This document shows, piece by piece, positions 1-9,297 of a stretch of DNA of 64,000 nucleotides. Numbering within the stretch: the first letter of the stretch is position 1; every line of letters begins with the position of its first letter. The translations under genes and the position numbers were made by a program. This DNA comes from RGUW01 sp040399325 (GTDB lineage Bacteria; Cyanobacteriota; Cyanobacteriia; PCC-6307; Cyanobiaceae). The stretch spans positions 62,001 through 126,000 of the forward strand of contig JBBASJ010000001.1 of NCBI GenBank assembly GCA_040399325.1, written 5' to 3'. Below the pieces are notes generated by a model. The model ran no database searches. It had not been told where the DNA came from and saw only the letters and a list, made by a program, of their open reading frames with translations.

Positions 1-17
1 ACTGATTGCACCGTCCG

Positions 18-2180
18 TTGGCGACCTTTCTGCTGGAACTCGGGACCGAGGAACTGCCTGCCGATTTCGTGCGCCTGGCCCTGCCCCAGCTCGAAGACCT
101 GGTGTGCCGTGACCTGGCCGAGGCGCGACTCAGCCATGGGGCTGTGCAGTGCAGCGGCACTCCACGGCGTCTTGCGGTGTTGGTTCATGACCTGGCTGGT
201 GCAGCTCCAGACCTTCAGGACGAGCGCAAGGGTCCGCCTGCCGCCCAGGCGTTCAAGGATGGAGAGCCGACCGACGCTGCCATCGGCTTTGCCAGGCGCT
301 GCGGGGTGGACCCCAGCAGTCTCGAGGTGCGCGAGACCGCCAAGGGCCCGTTTGTGTTTGCCAGCGTGCTGGAGCGCGGTCGCACGGCCAGTGACAGTCT
401 CACAACTGCCATTCCTGGCTGGATTTCCAGCCTCCAGGGACGTCGCTTCATGCGTTGGGGCAGCGGTGAGACGCGGTTCTCCAGGCCCTTGCGATGGTTG
501 ATCGCGCTGCTGGATACGGCCGTGCTGCCTGTGACCCTTGAGGCTGCCGATCCACCGGTGGTGGCGGGCAATCGCAGTCGCGGGCATCGGTTGCATGGCG
601 AGGTCACGATCAGCGATGCAGCCTCCTACGGGCTTTTGCTTGCGGGGGTCGGCGTGCAGATCGATCGCAGCAAGCGCTCAGCTGCCATCCAGCAGAGCAT
701 TGCCGAAGCCTCGACACGGCTGCAGGCCGATCCCGATCTGCCTGATGAGCTCTTGGATGAGCTCATCGATCTGGTCGAGTCACCGCTTCTGGTGGAGGGT
801 TCGGTGGCCGAGCAGTACCTCGATCTCCCGGCTGAGGTGCTGAGCACGGTGATGCGCTCACACCAGCGTTATGTGCCCCTCTACCGGCGTGGAGCCACGG
901 CCGACTCCCTGGCCCTCGATGCCCGCGCCAGTCTGCTGCCGAAATTTCTGTGCATCACCAATGGTCTGCCGGGCGCGGCAGAGACCATTCGCCGCGGCAA
1001 TGAACGGGTGCTCAAGGCGCGTCTGGCCGATGCGGCCTTCTTTCTTAAGAGTGACCAGACGATGGCCAGCATTGATCGCCGCGACCAGCTGGACCGCGTC
1101 ACCTTTGCCGAGGGGCTCGGCTCCTTGCGCGACCGTGTCGAGCGGCTCGAATGGTGCACCGATGTGGTGCTCGAGCAGCTCAACCTGCCCGCGGCCTGCG
1201 CTGACCACGCCCGTCGCGCGGCCCATCTCTGCAAGCACGACCTGGTCAGTCAGATGGTCGGTGAGTTTCCTGAACTTCAGGGAGTCATGGGGGGGAAGTA
1301 TCTCCTGGCTGAAGGCGAACCGCGCGAGGTGGCGCTGGCCGTTCAGGAGCACTATCTGCCCAGGGGGGCCGGCGACGAACTCCCCACCACAGCCTCGGGT
1401 TCGGTGGTTGCCCTGGCTGAACGGCTTGAACTGCTGCTGAGCATCTTTGCCAAGGGGCAACGACCGACTGGCTCCTCGGATCCCTATGCGCTGCGACGCG
1501 CCGGCAATGGCCTGCTGCAGATCCTCTGGCACAACGGCTGGTGTCTCGATCTGAAGGCGCTGCTGGAGCGCGCCTCGGTCCACTGGGCTCGGTTGTTGCC
1601 GCATTGCGACGTTGATGCCACGGTTCTGAGTGCAGAACTCGCTGAGTTTTTGCGGCAGCGCATCAGCAGCCTTCTGGATGAGGAGGGCCTCGACCCCGAC
1701 CTGGTTCAGGCGGTGGCCGGGGAGGGCATCTCCCTCGAGCGACTGCTCGGTGATCCTGCCGATGCACGGTTGCGAGCCGATCTGTTGGCTCAGTTGCGGC
1801 GCAGCGGCGAACTGAGCGGCGTTCAGGCCGTGGTCACCCGCGCCGCGCGCCTTGCTGAGAAAGGGGATCTCCCACCTGACCAGCTCTCACCCGATGGGGT
1901 GGTCGATCCGGCATTGTTTGAGAAACCCAGTGAGGCAGGCATGTTGGCTGTGCTCAAGGGTCTCGAACCGATCGCCACAGGCCGTGAGGCAGAGCGATAC
2001 GGCCGGCTTGCCGAGGCGCTGAGCCGTGGAGCCGATGCTCTGGGCGCCTTCTTTGACGGTGACCAGAGTGTCATGGTGATGGCCGACGACCCTGCCGTGC
2101 GACGCAACCGACTGTCCCTGCTGGGCGTTTTGCGCAATCAGGCCGCCGTCCTGGCCGACTTCAGCCGCATCAGCGGCTGA
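18..2180 (+). CDS. glyS: Glycine-tRNA ligase beta subunit
   Basis: Beta chain of the heterotetrameric bacterial glycyl-tRNA synthetase, needed for charging tRNA-Gly; the alpha chain (glyQ) is not in this window. The family N-terminus FLLELGTEELPADF is present, and the length of about 720 residues is normal for GlyS. The reading frame is closed upstream by a TGA at 3-5. TTG at 6 is the first possible start, but TTG at 18 gives MATFLLELGTEELP, which matches the family's usual beginning, so 18 is preferred; the start is not certain because the upstream region is outside the window. The tail overlaps the tail of convergent chlP by 11 bases, and both stops lie in one palindrome. Confidence 0.93.
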   Translation: MATFLLELGTEELPADFVRLALPQLEDLVCRDLAEARLSHGAVQCSGTPRRLAVLVHDLAGAAPDLQDERKGPPAAQAFKDGEPTDAAIGFARRCGVDPSSLEVRETAKGPFVFASVLERGRTASDSLTTAIPGWISSLQGRRFMRWGSGETRFSRPLRWLIALLDTAVLPVTLEAADPPVVAGNRSRGHRLHGEVTISDAASYGLLLAGVGVQIDRSKRSAAIQQSIAEASTRLQADPDLPDELLDELIDLVESPLLVEGSVAEQYLDLPAEVLSTVMRSHQRYVPLYRRGATADSLALDARASLLPKFLCITNGLPGAAETIRRGNERVLKARLADAAFFLKSDQTMASIDRRDQLDRVTFAEGLGSLRDRVERLEWCTDVVLEQLNLPAACADHARRAAHLCKHDLVSQMVGEFPELQGVMGGKYLLAEGEPREVALAVQEHYLPRGAGDELPTTASGSVVALAERLELLLSIFAKGQRPTGSSDPYALRRAGNGLLQILWHNGWCLDLKALLERASVHWARLLPHCDVDATVLSAELAEFLRQRISSLLDEEGLDPDLVQAVAGEGISLERLLGDPADARLRADLLAQLRRSGELSGVQAVVTRAARLAEKGDLPPDQLSPDGVVDPALFEKPSEAGMLAVLKGLEPIATGREAERYGRLAEALSRGADALGAFFDGDQSVMVMADDPAVRRNRLSLLGVLRNQAAVLADFSRISG
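2161..2180. terminator. Perfect 8-bp hairpin at convergent glyS/chlP tails
   Basis: TCAGCCGC (2161-2168) and GCGGCTGA (2173-2180) form a perfect 8-bp stem with the 4-base loop ATCA. The glyS stop is its last three bases and the chlP stop, on the other strand, begins in the loop. No T-run follows on either side, so this is a hairpin that could end transcription both ways only weakly or with help. The structure is seen directly; the terminator role is inferred. Confidence 0.4.
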
Positions 2181-3591
2181 GGGCCGGCTCCCGGGTGGTG
2201 TCTGACTCGTTGCTGGGCTGCCCGTTGTCGGGCTGCAGTGCCGCGGCGCCGTCAGCGGAACCACGTTTGCCCTTCTGGGCTCCCACACGAATGCCGCCCT
2301 TGATGCTGCTCACGGCCAGCATGGCGCTGACCTCGGCTTCATCACGCACGGCGCTGGGCACGGGTTTGTAACCCTGGGGTGCCAGGGCGTTGCCCCGCAG
2401 CACAGAACCAAGGGTCAGCAGGGTCAACTTGATCTGCTGCCAGGGGTTCATGGTGACGACGCGCTTGTAGAGGTAGCTGTCGAAGGTGAGCCGCTGTACA
2501 TCCTTGTCATCGCACATCTCGACAAAGGCTTCTCGCGCAGCATCATTGCGGTAGAAGATGTTCTGCAACAGTTCCAGCACTTTGTAGGTGGCGCCGTATT
2601 GGCGGTCCCACTTCTTCAGATACTTCTTGAGATCGGCTTCGCTGGGAATACGCTGACCGCCGTTGCTCGCCGCGACGATTTCTTCGGCGCACATGCGACC
2701 GCTCTTGGCAGCGAAATAAATGCCCTCCCCTGAGCTCTTGGTGACATAACCGGCGGCGTCGCCGACCAGGGCCATGCGCCCCACAACACGACGCGGACGC
2801 GGATGTTCCGGAATGGGATGGGCTTCCACCTTGATCACCTCACCGTTGACCAGGCGCTTCTTGGCCCGCTCCCGAATCCCCTCCTGCAGGCTCTTGATCA
2901 GTCCCTGGTTCTCCTGCATGGTGCCGGTGCCAACCGCCACGTGGTCGTATTTGGGAAACACCCAGGCGTAGAAGTCGGGGGAGACATCAGTGCCCACATA
3001 CATCTCGGCGAGACTTTCGTAGTACTTCATCTCTTCTGCAGGCAGCTTGATGCGCTCCTGGAAGGCGATCGCCACGTTGTAATCACCGGCATCCATGGCC
3101 TTGGCCACCCGGCTGTTGGCACCGTCAGCGCCAACGATCAGATCAACCTCGAGGGTCTTGGTTTCACCGGTCGCTTCGCCACCGCTGTAGTCCGAATAGG
3201 TGAGGGTGTAAGGGCCCTGTCGATTGCTGCCGGTGTCGATCTTGGTGACCAGCCCGTTGACGAGGTTGGCACCGAGTTCGGCGGCGCGGTCCCGCAGGAA
3301 GGCGTCCATCACTTCGCGGCGACACATGCCGATGTATTCGGCCTCGTTGTCCAGATTGATGTCCACTTCCCGATTGGAAGGGGAGATCATCTTCATGTTG
3401 CGAACCTTGCGATCGATGATCGTCTCGGGCAGGTCGAACTCCTCGACCATGCACAGCGGGATTGCCCCACCGCAGGGTTTGGCATTGTCGAGCTTGCGCT
3501 CGAACACCCAGGTCGCAATGCCGGCCTTGGCCAGCACTTCAGCTGCACAGGAGCCGCTGGGACCGCCGCCCACCACCGCCACTCGCAACAT
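2170..3591 (-). CDS. chlP: Geranylgeranyl diphosphate/chlorophyllide reductase
   Basis: Reduces the geranylgeranyl chain to phytyl for chlorophyll a and tocopherol, using NADPH, at the thylakoid membrane. The N-terminal FAD-binding Rossmann motif VVGGGPSGSCAAE sits at residues 6-18, followed by FERKLDNAKPCGGAIP, typical of the ChlP/BchP family, and the later FAD motif ALVGDAAGYVTKSSGEG. At 473 residues it is somewhat longer than the usual ~400-450; the extra is a low-complexity tail rich in Gln, Asn and Ser. The gene runs convergent to glyS. Its upstream side faces a VanY-like gene across a short divergent region that should hold both promoters. Confidence 0.95.
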   Translation of the reverse strand: MLRVAVVGGGPSGSCAAEVLAKAGIATWVFERKLDNAKPCGGAIPLCMVEEFDLPETIIDRKVRNMKMISPSNREVDINLDNEAEYIGMCRREVMDAFLRDRAAELGANLVNGLVTKIDTGSNRQGPYTLTYSDYSGGEATGETKTLEVDLIVGADGANSRVAKAMDAGDYNVAIAFQERIKLPAEEMKYYESLAEMYVGTDVSPDFYAWVFPKYDHVAVGTGTMQENQGLIKSLQEGIRERAKKRLVNGEVIKVEAHPIPEHPRPRRVVGRMALVGDAAGYVTKSSGEGIYFAAKSGRMCAEEIVAASNGGQRIPSEADLKKYLKKWDRQYGATYKVLELLQNIFYRNDAAREAFVEMCDDKDVQRLTFDSYLYKRVVTMNPWQQIKLTLLTLGSVLRGNALAPQGYKPVPSAVRDEAEVSAMLAVSSIKGGIRVGAQKGKRGSADGAAALQPDNGQPSNESDTTREPALSR

Positions 3592-3677
3592 GAAAACCGC
3601 TCCGGCTCAGGGATTTGGGCTGGACGCTAACACTGCAATCGGTCCATCGGCTGGCCTGCCGCAAGACCCGAATTAGG

Positions 3678-4484
3678 ATGACAAGATCGTCCGGGGGCAG
3701 GATCCTGGCATCGCTCGGCCGCCGCTCGGCACCCGGAACCCAGCAGCGTCCTGCCGAGCGGCAGACCGTGGCTGATCTGACGGTCGACATCCCCCAAGCC
3801 CGCCGCAGTGGGGCGGCACTGAAGCCCGGGGGATCACGGGGTTCGAGAACCACCGTCGGTCTTGGCCTGGGTCTGGGTCTGGCACTCGCACTCACCGCGG
3901 TCGCCATCAGTCCGGGCCTTCTCCAGCGCAATGGCACGACGCAGCTGCCCGGGGGCGTTCGCCCCGACCGCGACGGCAGGCTCCTGGGGCATTTTCCCTA
4001 TCGCGAGCTGCCGCGCAGCGAGCTGATCGCCGTGGCACCGGGCCTCGAGCTTCAGCGTGAAGCCGCCCGAGCCCTGCTGGCGATGCAAGAGGCGGCCCGT
4101 GCCGATGGCGTGGCCCTGGTGGTGCTCAGCGGCTTCCGTTCAATCGATCTGCAGAAGCGTCTGTTCTTTGAGGTCAAGTCAGCACGCAACCAGACCGCCC
4201 TGGAACGGGCACGCGTCAGCGCTCCACCGGGTTATTCCGAACACAGCACCGGTTACGCCGTCGATCTGGCCGATGGTGCGGCACCGAGCAGCGACCTGTC
4301 CACCGATTTTGATCAGACCGCTGCGTTTGCCTGGCTGCAGAACAACGCGCGCAGGTTCCACTTCACCCTGTCGTTTCCGCAGGGCAATGCCCAGGGGGTG
4401 AACTACGAGCCCTGGCACTGGCGTTATGAAGGCTCTGCCCAGGCCCTGAGAACCTTTGAGCCGGCCCAACGCCTGAGCCGCTGA
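3678..4484 (+). CDS. VanY-family D-alanyl-D-alanine carboxypeptidase
   Basis: Zinc peptidase expected to trim the terminal D-Ala from peptidoglycan stem peptides in the periplasm. The VanY/DacB motifs are visible: SGFRSIDLQ, then SEHSTGYAVDLAD carrying the zinc ligands His and Asp, and EPWHWRY with the last His ligand. A hydrophobic stretch LGLGLGLALALTAVAI follows a basic N-terminal segment and should be a membrane anchor. The start is uncertain: ATG 3678 gives 268 residues, while GTG 3768 would give 238 and still keep the anchor. The substrate is inferred from the family, and L,D- or dipeptidase activity cannot be excluded. It stands alone between chlP (divergent) and typA. Confidence 0.85.
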   Translation: MTRSSGGRILASLGRRSAPGTQQRPAERQTVADLTVDIPQARRSGAALKPGGSRGSRTTVGLGLGLGLALALTAVAISPGLLQRNGTTQLPGGVRPDRDGRLLGHFPYRELPRSELIAVAPGLELQREAARALLAMQEAARADGVALVVLSGFRSIDLQKRLFFEVKSARNQTALERARVSAPPGYSEHSTGYAVDLADGAAPSSDLSTDFDQTAAFAWLQNNARRFHFTLSFPQGNAQGVNYEPWHWRYEGSAQALRTFEPAQRLSR

Positions 4485-4565
4485 ACCGCCCGACCCGGGC
4501 TTGGGGGTCCAGGGGGGCCTGGGATAGAGTCTCCGCTTGGACTCAAACGTAAACGGAACATCCCC

Positions 4566-6389
4566 ATGGGTGATGAGCATTCGGCCGGTGAGCACAAAGC
4601 TGCGGCCATCCGCAACATTGCCATCATTGCCCACGTTGACCACGGCAAGACCACACTGGTGGATGCTCTGCTGAGTCAGTCAGGCATCTTTCGTGATGGC
4701 GAAGCCGTACCAACATGCGTGCTTGATTCCAATGATCTCGAACGCGAGCGTGGCATCACGATTCTATCGAAAAATACGGCTGTCGATTACAACGGAATTC
4801 GCATCAATATTGTTGACACTCCTGGCCACGCCGATTTCGGAGGTGAGGTCGAGCGCGTTCTCGGCATGGTTGACGGCGCCCTTCTGATTGTCGATGCCAA
4901 CGAGGGGCCCATGCCCCAGACCCGTTTTGTGCTCAAGAAGGCGCTGGAGAAGGGCCTGAGGCCGATCGTGTTTGTCAACAAGATTGATCGGGCCCGTGTG
5001 GATCCTGAGGTCGCAGTTGACAAAGTGCTGGACCTGTTCCTTGAGCTGGGTGCCGACGATGATCAGTGTGACTTTCCCTACCTGTTCGGTAGCGGTATGG
5101 GTGGCTACGCCAAGCCCGACATGAAAACAGACAGCGACAACATGAAGCCGCTGTTTGATGCCATTTTGCGCCATGTTCCGCCCCCGGTCGGCGATGCAGG
5201 CAAGCCCCTTCAGCTGCAAGTGACTACGCTCGATTACAGCGATTTCCTTGGCCGCATCATGATCGGCCGCATTCACAACGGCACCATCAAGTCGGGCCAG
5301 AGTGCGGCACTCATCCGTGATGACGGATCCATCAAACGGGGTCGCATCAGCAAGTTGCTCGGTTTCCAGGGCCTCCAGAGAGTGGAGATTGAGGCGGCCA
5401 GTGCAGGCGATCTCGTGGCTGTGGCGGGCTTCGACGAGGTCAACATCGGTGAAACCATCGCCTGCCCTGACAACCCCGAGGCACTTCCACTCATCAAGGT
5501 TGACGAACCAACCCTGCAGATGACCTTTGTGGTCAACGACTCCCCCTTTGCGGGCAAAGAGGGCAAGTTCGTCACCAGCCGCCAGCTGCGCGATCGCCTT
5601 CAGCGCGAGCTGCTCACCAACGTGGCACTGCGTGTCGAGGACACCGATTCACCGGATCGCTTCTCCGTGAGCGGCAGGGGCGAATTGCATCTCGGCATTC
5701 TCATTGAAACCATGCGTCGCGAGGGCTACGAATTTCAGGTCAGTCAGCCTCAGGTGATCTTCCGCACCATCGACGGCACGCCCCATGAGCCGTTCGAAAC
5801 CCTGGTCATGGATGTGCCCGAAGCGTCTGTCGGTGGTTGCATCGAAAAGCTCGGCGTTCGCAAGGGCGAAATGCAGAACATGGAGACCAGCAATGATGGG
5901 CGAACCCAGTTGGAATTCGTCGTTCCATCTCGGGGGCTGATCGGCTTCCGCGGCGAATTCATCCGTGCCACCCGCGGTGAAGGCATCATGAGCCACTCCT
6001 TTCTGGACTATCGGCCGATGCAGGGTGATTTCGACACCCGCCGCAATGGCGTGCTGATTGCCTTCGAGGAAGGGACAGCCACGTTCTATGCGCTCAAGAA
6101 CGCCGAAGACCGTGGTCAGTTCTTCATCAGCCCTGGCACCAAGGTCTACAAGGGCATGATCGTTGGTGAGAACAACCGCCCCCAGGACCTCGAGATCAAC
6201 GTCTGCAAAGCCAAGCAGCTCACCAACATGCGATCGGCCGGTGCCGAGGAACTCGACACCCTGCAGGCACCGTTGCAGATGACCCTTGAACGGGCACTCG
6301 AATACATCGGCCCCGACGAGATGCTCGAAGTCACGCCAGAGTCCATCCGGCTGCGCAAGCTGCCCGCCAAGAAACCAGCGCGCCGCTGA
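4566..6389 (+). CDS. typA: Translational GTPase TypA/BipA
   Basis: Ribosome-binding GTPase of the EF-G-like superfamily, linked to stress and low-temperature adaptation and to large-subunit assembly. The G domain is intact: G1 AHVDHGKTTL near residue 21, ERGITI switch, G3 DTPGHADFGGE, and G4 NKIDR. EF-G-like domains and the TypA-specific C-terminal domain follow. The length of 607 residues matches the family (about 600). ATG 4566 follows ACATCCCC, with no strong Shine-Dalgarno, as is common in cyanobacteria. The DUF309 gene follows after about 15 bases and is probably co-transcribed. Confidence 0.96.
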   Translation: MGDEHSAGEHKAAAIRNIAIIAHVDHGKTTLVDALLSQSGIFRDGEAVPTCVLDSNDLERERGITILSKNTAVDYNGIRINIVDTPGHADFGGEVERVLGMVDGALLIVDANEGPMPQTRFVLKKALEKGLRPIVFVNKIDRARVDPEVAVDKVLDLFLELGADDDQCDFPYLFGSGMGGYAKPDMKTDSDNMKPLFDAILRHVPPPVGDAGKPLQLQVTTLDYSDFLGRIMIGRIHNGTIKSGQSAALIRDDGSIKRGRISKLLGFQGLQRVEIEAASAGDLVAVAGFDEVNIGETIACPDNPEALPLIKVDEPTLQMTFVVNDSPFAGKEGKFVTSRQLRDRLQRELLTNVALRVEDTDSPDRFSVSGRGELHLGILIETMRREGYEFQVSQPQVIFRTIDGTPHEPFETLVMDVPEASVGGCIEKLGVRKGEMQNMETSNDGRTQLEFVVPSRGLIGFRGEFIRATRGEGIMSHSFLDYRPMQGDFDTRRNGVLIAFEEGTATFYALKNAEDRGQFFISPGTKVYKGMIVGENNRPQDLEINVCKAKQLTNMRSAGAEELDTLQAPLQMTLERALEYIGPDEMLEVTPESIRLRKLPAKKPARR

Positions 6390-6404
6390 GGCACCCTGAA
6401 GTCT

Positions 6405-6836
6405 TTGCCACAGGCAGAAGCAACGCCAGACGACACAGGCCCGCTTCAATCAGCCGCCGCCGTGGATCCGCTTCTGTCGGATCCACGCTTGGCAGCGGCC
6501 GTTGACCTGTTTGATGCGGGCGAGTGGTACGCGTGCCATGACGAATTTGAGTCCCTCTGGCACGACACCACAGGTCCCTGGCGCCCGGCGCTGCAGGGGC
6601 TGCTCCAGATTGCGGTTTCACGGCTGCATCTGGAGCGGGGCAACCGTCGCGGAGCCACGATTCTTCTGGGGGAGGGTCTGGGTCGTCTGCGCAACCTTCC
6701 CGATGCAGTGCTGGGCCTGGACCTCAGTGAGCTCAAGCTGGTTGCGGCTGCCCAGCTCAAGCTGCTGCAGACCACGGAGGTGGCGACGCCTGGTCCCTTC
6801 CCACCCCTCAAACCACCCCTTGAGACAGACGGGTGA
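6405..6836 (+). CDS. DUF309 domain protein
   Basis: Small protein of the DUF309 family, recognised by FDAGEWYACHDEFESLW followed by LQGLLQIAVSRLHLERGN, the family's helical signature with conserved His and Glu. No biochemical function is established for the family. The open frame begins at TTG 6405 (143 residues); GTG 6462 would give 124 and still include the whole domain, so the start is uncertain. It follows typA closely and precedes the lptA-like gene by 34 bases, so it may be part of one transcript. Confidence 0.8.
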   Translation: MPQAEATPDDTGPLQSAAAVDPLLSDPRLAAAVDLFDAGEWYACHDEFESLWHDTTGPWRPALQGLLQIAVSRLHLERGNRRGATILLGEGLGRLRNLPDAVLGLDLSELKLVAAAQLKLLQTTEVATPGPFPPLKPPLETDG

Positions 6837-6870
6837 TCTGTAGATTGCAGCACTTCGCTGCTCGCTGCCG

Positions 6871-7335
6871 ATGCCGCTGAAGCTGCCACGGTCTGGCCCC
6901 ATCGGCATCGCGGCCCTGCTGGTCATTACCAGTCAGGGTGGTGCCGATGTGCTGTTCAACCGCGCCGGTGCCCAGGGTGATCCCAATCCGACGGCCGCTT
7001 CTGCACTGACCAATGCCGGCCTGGTCTCGATCGAGTCAGACATTCAGAAGGCCGACAATGTCACCGGCGTGATCACGGCCAGCGGCAATGTGCGCATCGT
7101 CTACCCCGACCAGAGCGTGGTCGCGACGGCGCGCCAGGCCCAGTACTTCTCACGCGAAGCACGCATCGTTCTGCGGGGCGATGTCGATGTGATCCAGCGC
7201 GATGGCAAATCGCTCAGGGCCGAGCGGGTTACGGTGTTGCTCGACAGCAAGCGGGTGATTGCAGAGCCACGGGTGGGCGAACAGGTCGTGAGCACCATGC
7301 GCCTTGATTCGCCCTCAGCGTCCTCCATGCCATGA
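6871..7335 (+). CDS. lptA: LptA/OstA-like periplasmic protein
   Basis: Likely periplasmic bridge protein of the lipopolysaccharide transport machine. A hydrophobic N-terminal segment (about residues 8-22) can act as signal peptide or anchor. The rest shows OstA-type beta-jellyroll character: DNVTGVITASGNVRIVYPD and ARQAQYFSREARIVLRGDV. At 154 residues it is similar in size to E. coli LptA. Its ATG/TGA end overlaps the start of the next gene, lptB, by ATGA, so translation is coupled. The symbol rests on the domain type plus the lptB and lptFG neighbours. Confidence 0.82.
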   Translation: MPLKLPRSGPIGIAALLVITSQGGADVLFNRAGAQGDPNPTAASALTNAGLVSIESDIQKADNVTGVITASGNVRIVYPDQSVVATARQAQYFSREARIVLRGDVDVIQRDGKSLRAERVTVLLDSKRVIAEPRVGEQVVSTMRLDSPSASSMP

Positions 7336-8060
7336 GCCTGGTTGTCGCGCAGGCTTCGTTGAGCATCGACGGTCGCCCACTGGTGCAGGGCGTCAGCCTT
7401 GAGTTGCAGCCGTCTGAGGTGGTCGGTCTCCTGGGCCCCAACGGTGCTGGCAAGACAACCACGTTTCATCTGATCACCGGCCTGCTCAGGCCAGACGATG
7501 GCAGCATTGTGCTCGACGGGATGCCCGTTGAGCAGTTGCCCATGTCCAAGCGAGCCAGGCTTGGCGTCGGCTATCTGCCGCAGGAACCCAGCGTGTTCCG
7601 GCAGTTGACGGTGCGCGACAACCTCAAACTCGCACTCGATGTGAGCGGCACACCCGAGCAGCATCGACGTGAACGTCTCGACAGCTTGATCGCCGAATTC
7701 AGGCTGGAGGCATTCCAGGCGCGCAAGGGCTACCAGCTCTCGGGTGGGGAACGACGACGCTGTGAGGTGGCCAGAGCCCTGGCAGTTGGTGATCAGGGAC
7801 CGCGCTACCTGCTGCTGGATGAACCCTTCGCCGGGGTGGATCCGATGGCTGTCGCCGATCTCCAGGAGCTGGTGGCCAACCTGCGCGACCGCGGCATGGG
7901 GGTGCTCATCACCGACCACAACGTGCGTGAGACCCTGGCCATCACCGATCGGGCCTACATCCTCACCGACGGCAGGATTCTTGCTTCTGGAACCGCAGAA
8001 GCGATGGGCTCCGATCCCATGGTGCGCCGTCACTACCTCGGCGAGGGGTTTCAGCTGTGA
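7332..8060 (+). CDS. lptB: LPS export ABC transporter ATPase LptB
   Basis: Cytoplasmic ATPase driving extraction of lipopolysaccharide from the inner membrane. The Walker A GPNGAGKTTT, signature QLSGGERRRCEVARAL, Walker B YLLLDEPFAGVDP and switch His in ITDHNVRETL are all present. The GVGYLPQEPSVFR Q-loop region is the LptB-type sequence. At 242 residues it has the usual size. The start overlaps the lptA-like stop by ATGA, and its own TGA overlaps the GTG start of the permease gene at 8057, giving a three-gene coupled unit. Confidence 0.94.
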   Translation: MSLVVAQASLSIDGRPLVQGVSLELQPSEVVGLLGPNGAGKTTTFHLITGLLRPDDGSIVLDGMPVEQLPMSKRARLGVGYLPQEPSVFRQLTVRDNLKLALDVSGTPEQHRRERLDSLIAEFRLEAFQARKGYQLSGGERRRCEVARALAVGDQGPRYLLLDEPFAGVDPMAVADLQELVANLRDRGMGVLITDHNVRETLAITDRAYILTDGRILASGTAEAMGSDPMVRRHYLGEGFQL

Positions 8061-9226
8061 GCACCTTGCCACTGGCCTGGCTGCAACGGCGCTGGCGCCG
8101 GATCCCCCTGCTCGACCGCTGGCTGGTCGGCGAACTGTTCGGACCACTGCTGTTCGGCATCGCCGCCTTCACCGCCGTCTCGCTGTCGGTGGGTGTGGTC
8201 TTCGAACTGGTGCGGCGGGTTGCCGAATCGGGGCTGCCGCTCTGGGCAGCCCTTCAGGTTCTGATGCTCAACCTGCCCGCGTTTCTGGTGCTGGCGTTCC
8301 CCATGGCCACGCTGATGGCCACGCTGCTGGCCTACAGCAGGCTGTCGGGCAACAGTGAGCTCACGGCCCTGCGCAGCGTGGGTGTCAGCACATGGCGCAT
8401 GGTGATGCCCGCACTGGCTCTGGCGCTGTTGATGAGTCTGCTGACCTTTGTCTTCAACGATGTGATCGTGCCGCGGGCCAATCTCGCAGCAGCCAACACC
8501 CTGAACCGGGCGCTCGGGCAGGCCATTGCCACAGAAACAGCTGACGACACGCTCTACTCACGCTTTGGTGACCTCTCGGGCCCCGATGGTCGGATCGAAC
8601 AGGGACTGTCCCAGCTGTTCTATGCCCGCCGTTTCGAGGGCGGTGAGATGAAGGAGGTCACCTTGATCGACTTTTCTCGCATCGGTCAGCGTCAGATGCT
8701 GATGGCCAAGACAGGGGTCTGGAACCCAGCAATGGCCATGTGGGAATTTCGCGATGGTCGGCTGATCAGTGTCGACGAGAACGGTGGTCAGACCACCTCG
8801 GCAAATTTCGATCGCTACCTCTACCCCCTGGGACAGGGACCGGTGGACGTCGCCAGCCTGCCCACCGATGCCAACCAGATGACCGTGGCCCAGGCTCGAC
8901 GGGCTGAGCGCCTGCTGAGCGAGGCCAACAATCTCAAAGAGGCACGTCGACTTCGGGTGCGGATTCAGGAAAAGTTCGCCTTTCCGGCAATCTGTCTGGT
9001 GTTCGGCCTGCTCGGCAGCAGCCTGGGTGTGAGGCCCAATTCCAGAACAAGCCGCAGCCAGGGCTTTGGCATCAGCGTTCTGTTGATCTTCGGCTATTAC
9101 CTCATGTCATTCATCTTCAGTTCCCTGGGGGTGAAGGGCACGCTCTGGCCCCTGGTGTCAGCCTGGATGCCGGTGCTGATCGGTCTGGGGGCAGGCGCCT
9201 GGCTTCTGCGTCAGGCCAGTCGCTGA
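8057..9226 (+). CDS. LptF/LptG family permease
   Basis: Integral membrane permease that pairs with LptB. It has the YjgP/YjgQ (LptF/LptG) layout: N-terminal membrane helices with LFGIAAFTAVSLSVGVVFEL and AFPMATLMATLLAYSRLSGNSELTALRSVG, a periplasmic beta-rich middle, and C-terminal helices. Only one such permease gene is present here; many cyanobacteria have a single LptF/G-type protein that presumably works as a homodimer (inference). GTG start overlaps the lptB stop (GTGA). Length is 389 residues, typical for the family. Confidence 0.9.
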   Translation: MSTLPLAWLQRRWRRIPLLDRWLVGELFGPLLFGIAAFTAVSLSVGVVFELVRRVAESGLPLWAALQVLMLNLPAFLVLAFPMATLMATLLAYSRLSGNSELTALRSVGVSTWRMVMPALALALLMSLLTFVFNDVIVPRANLAAANTLNRALGQAIATETADDTLYSRFGDLSGPDGRIEQGLSQLFYARRFEGGEMKEVTLIDFSRIGQRQMLMAKTGVWNPAMAMWEFRDGRLISVDENGGQTTSANFDRYLYPLGQGPVDVASLPTDANQMTVAQARRAERLLSEANNLKEARRLRVRIQEKFAFPAICLVFGLLGSSLGVRPNSRTSRSQGFGISVLLIFGYYLMSFIFSSLGVKGTLWPLVSAWMPVLIGLGAGAWLLRQASR

Positions 9227-9297
9227 GGCGCCGGGATCGCCAGACTGTCCCCTGGCTATGGATCGCTCCCTTTGTTGTCTGTTGCTTGCCCGCTCTG

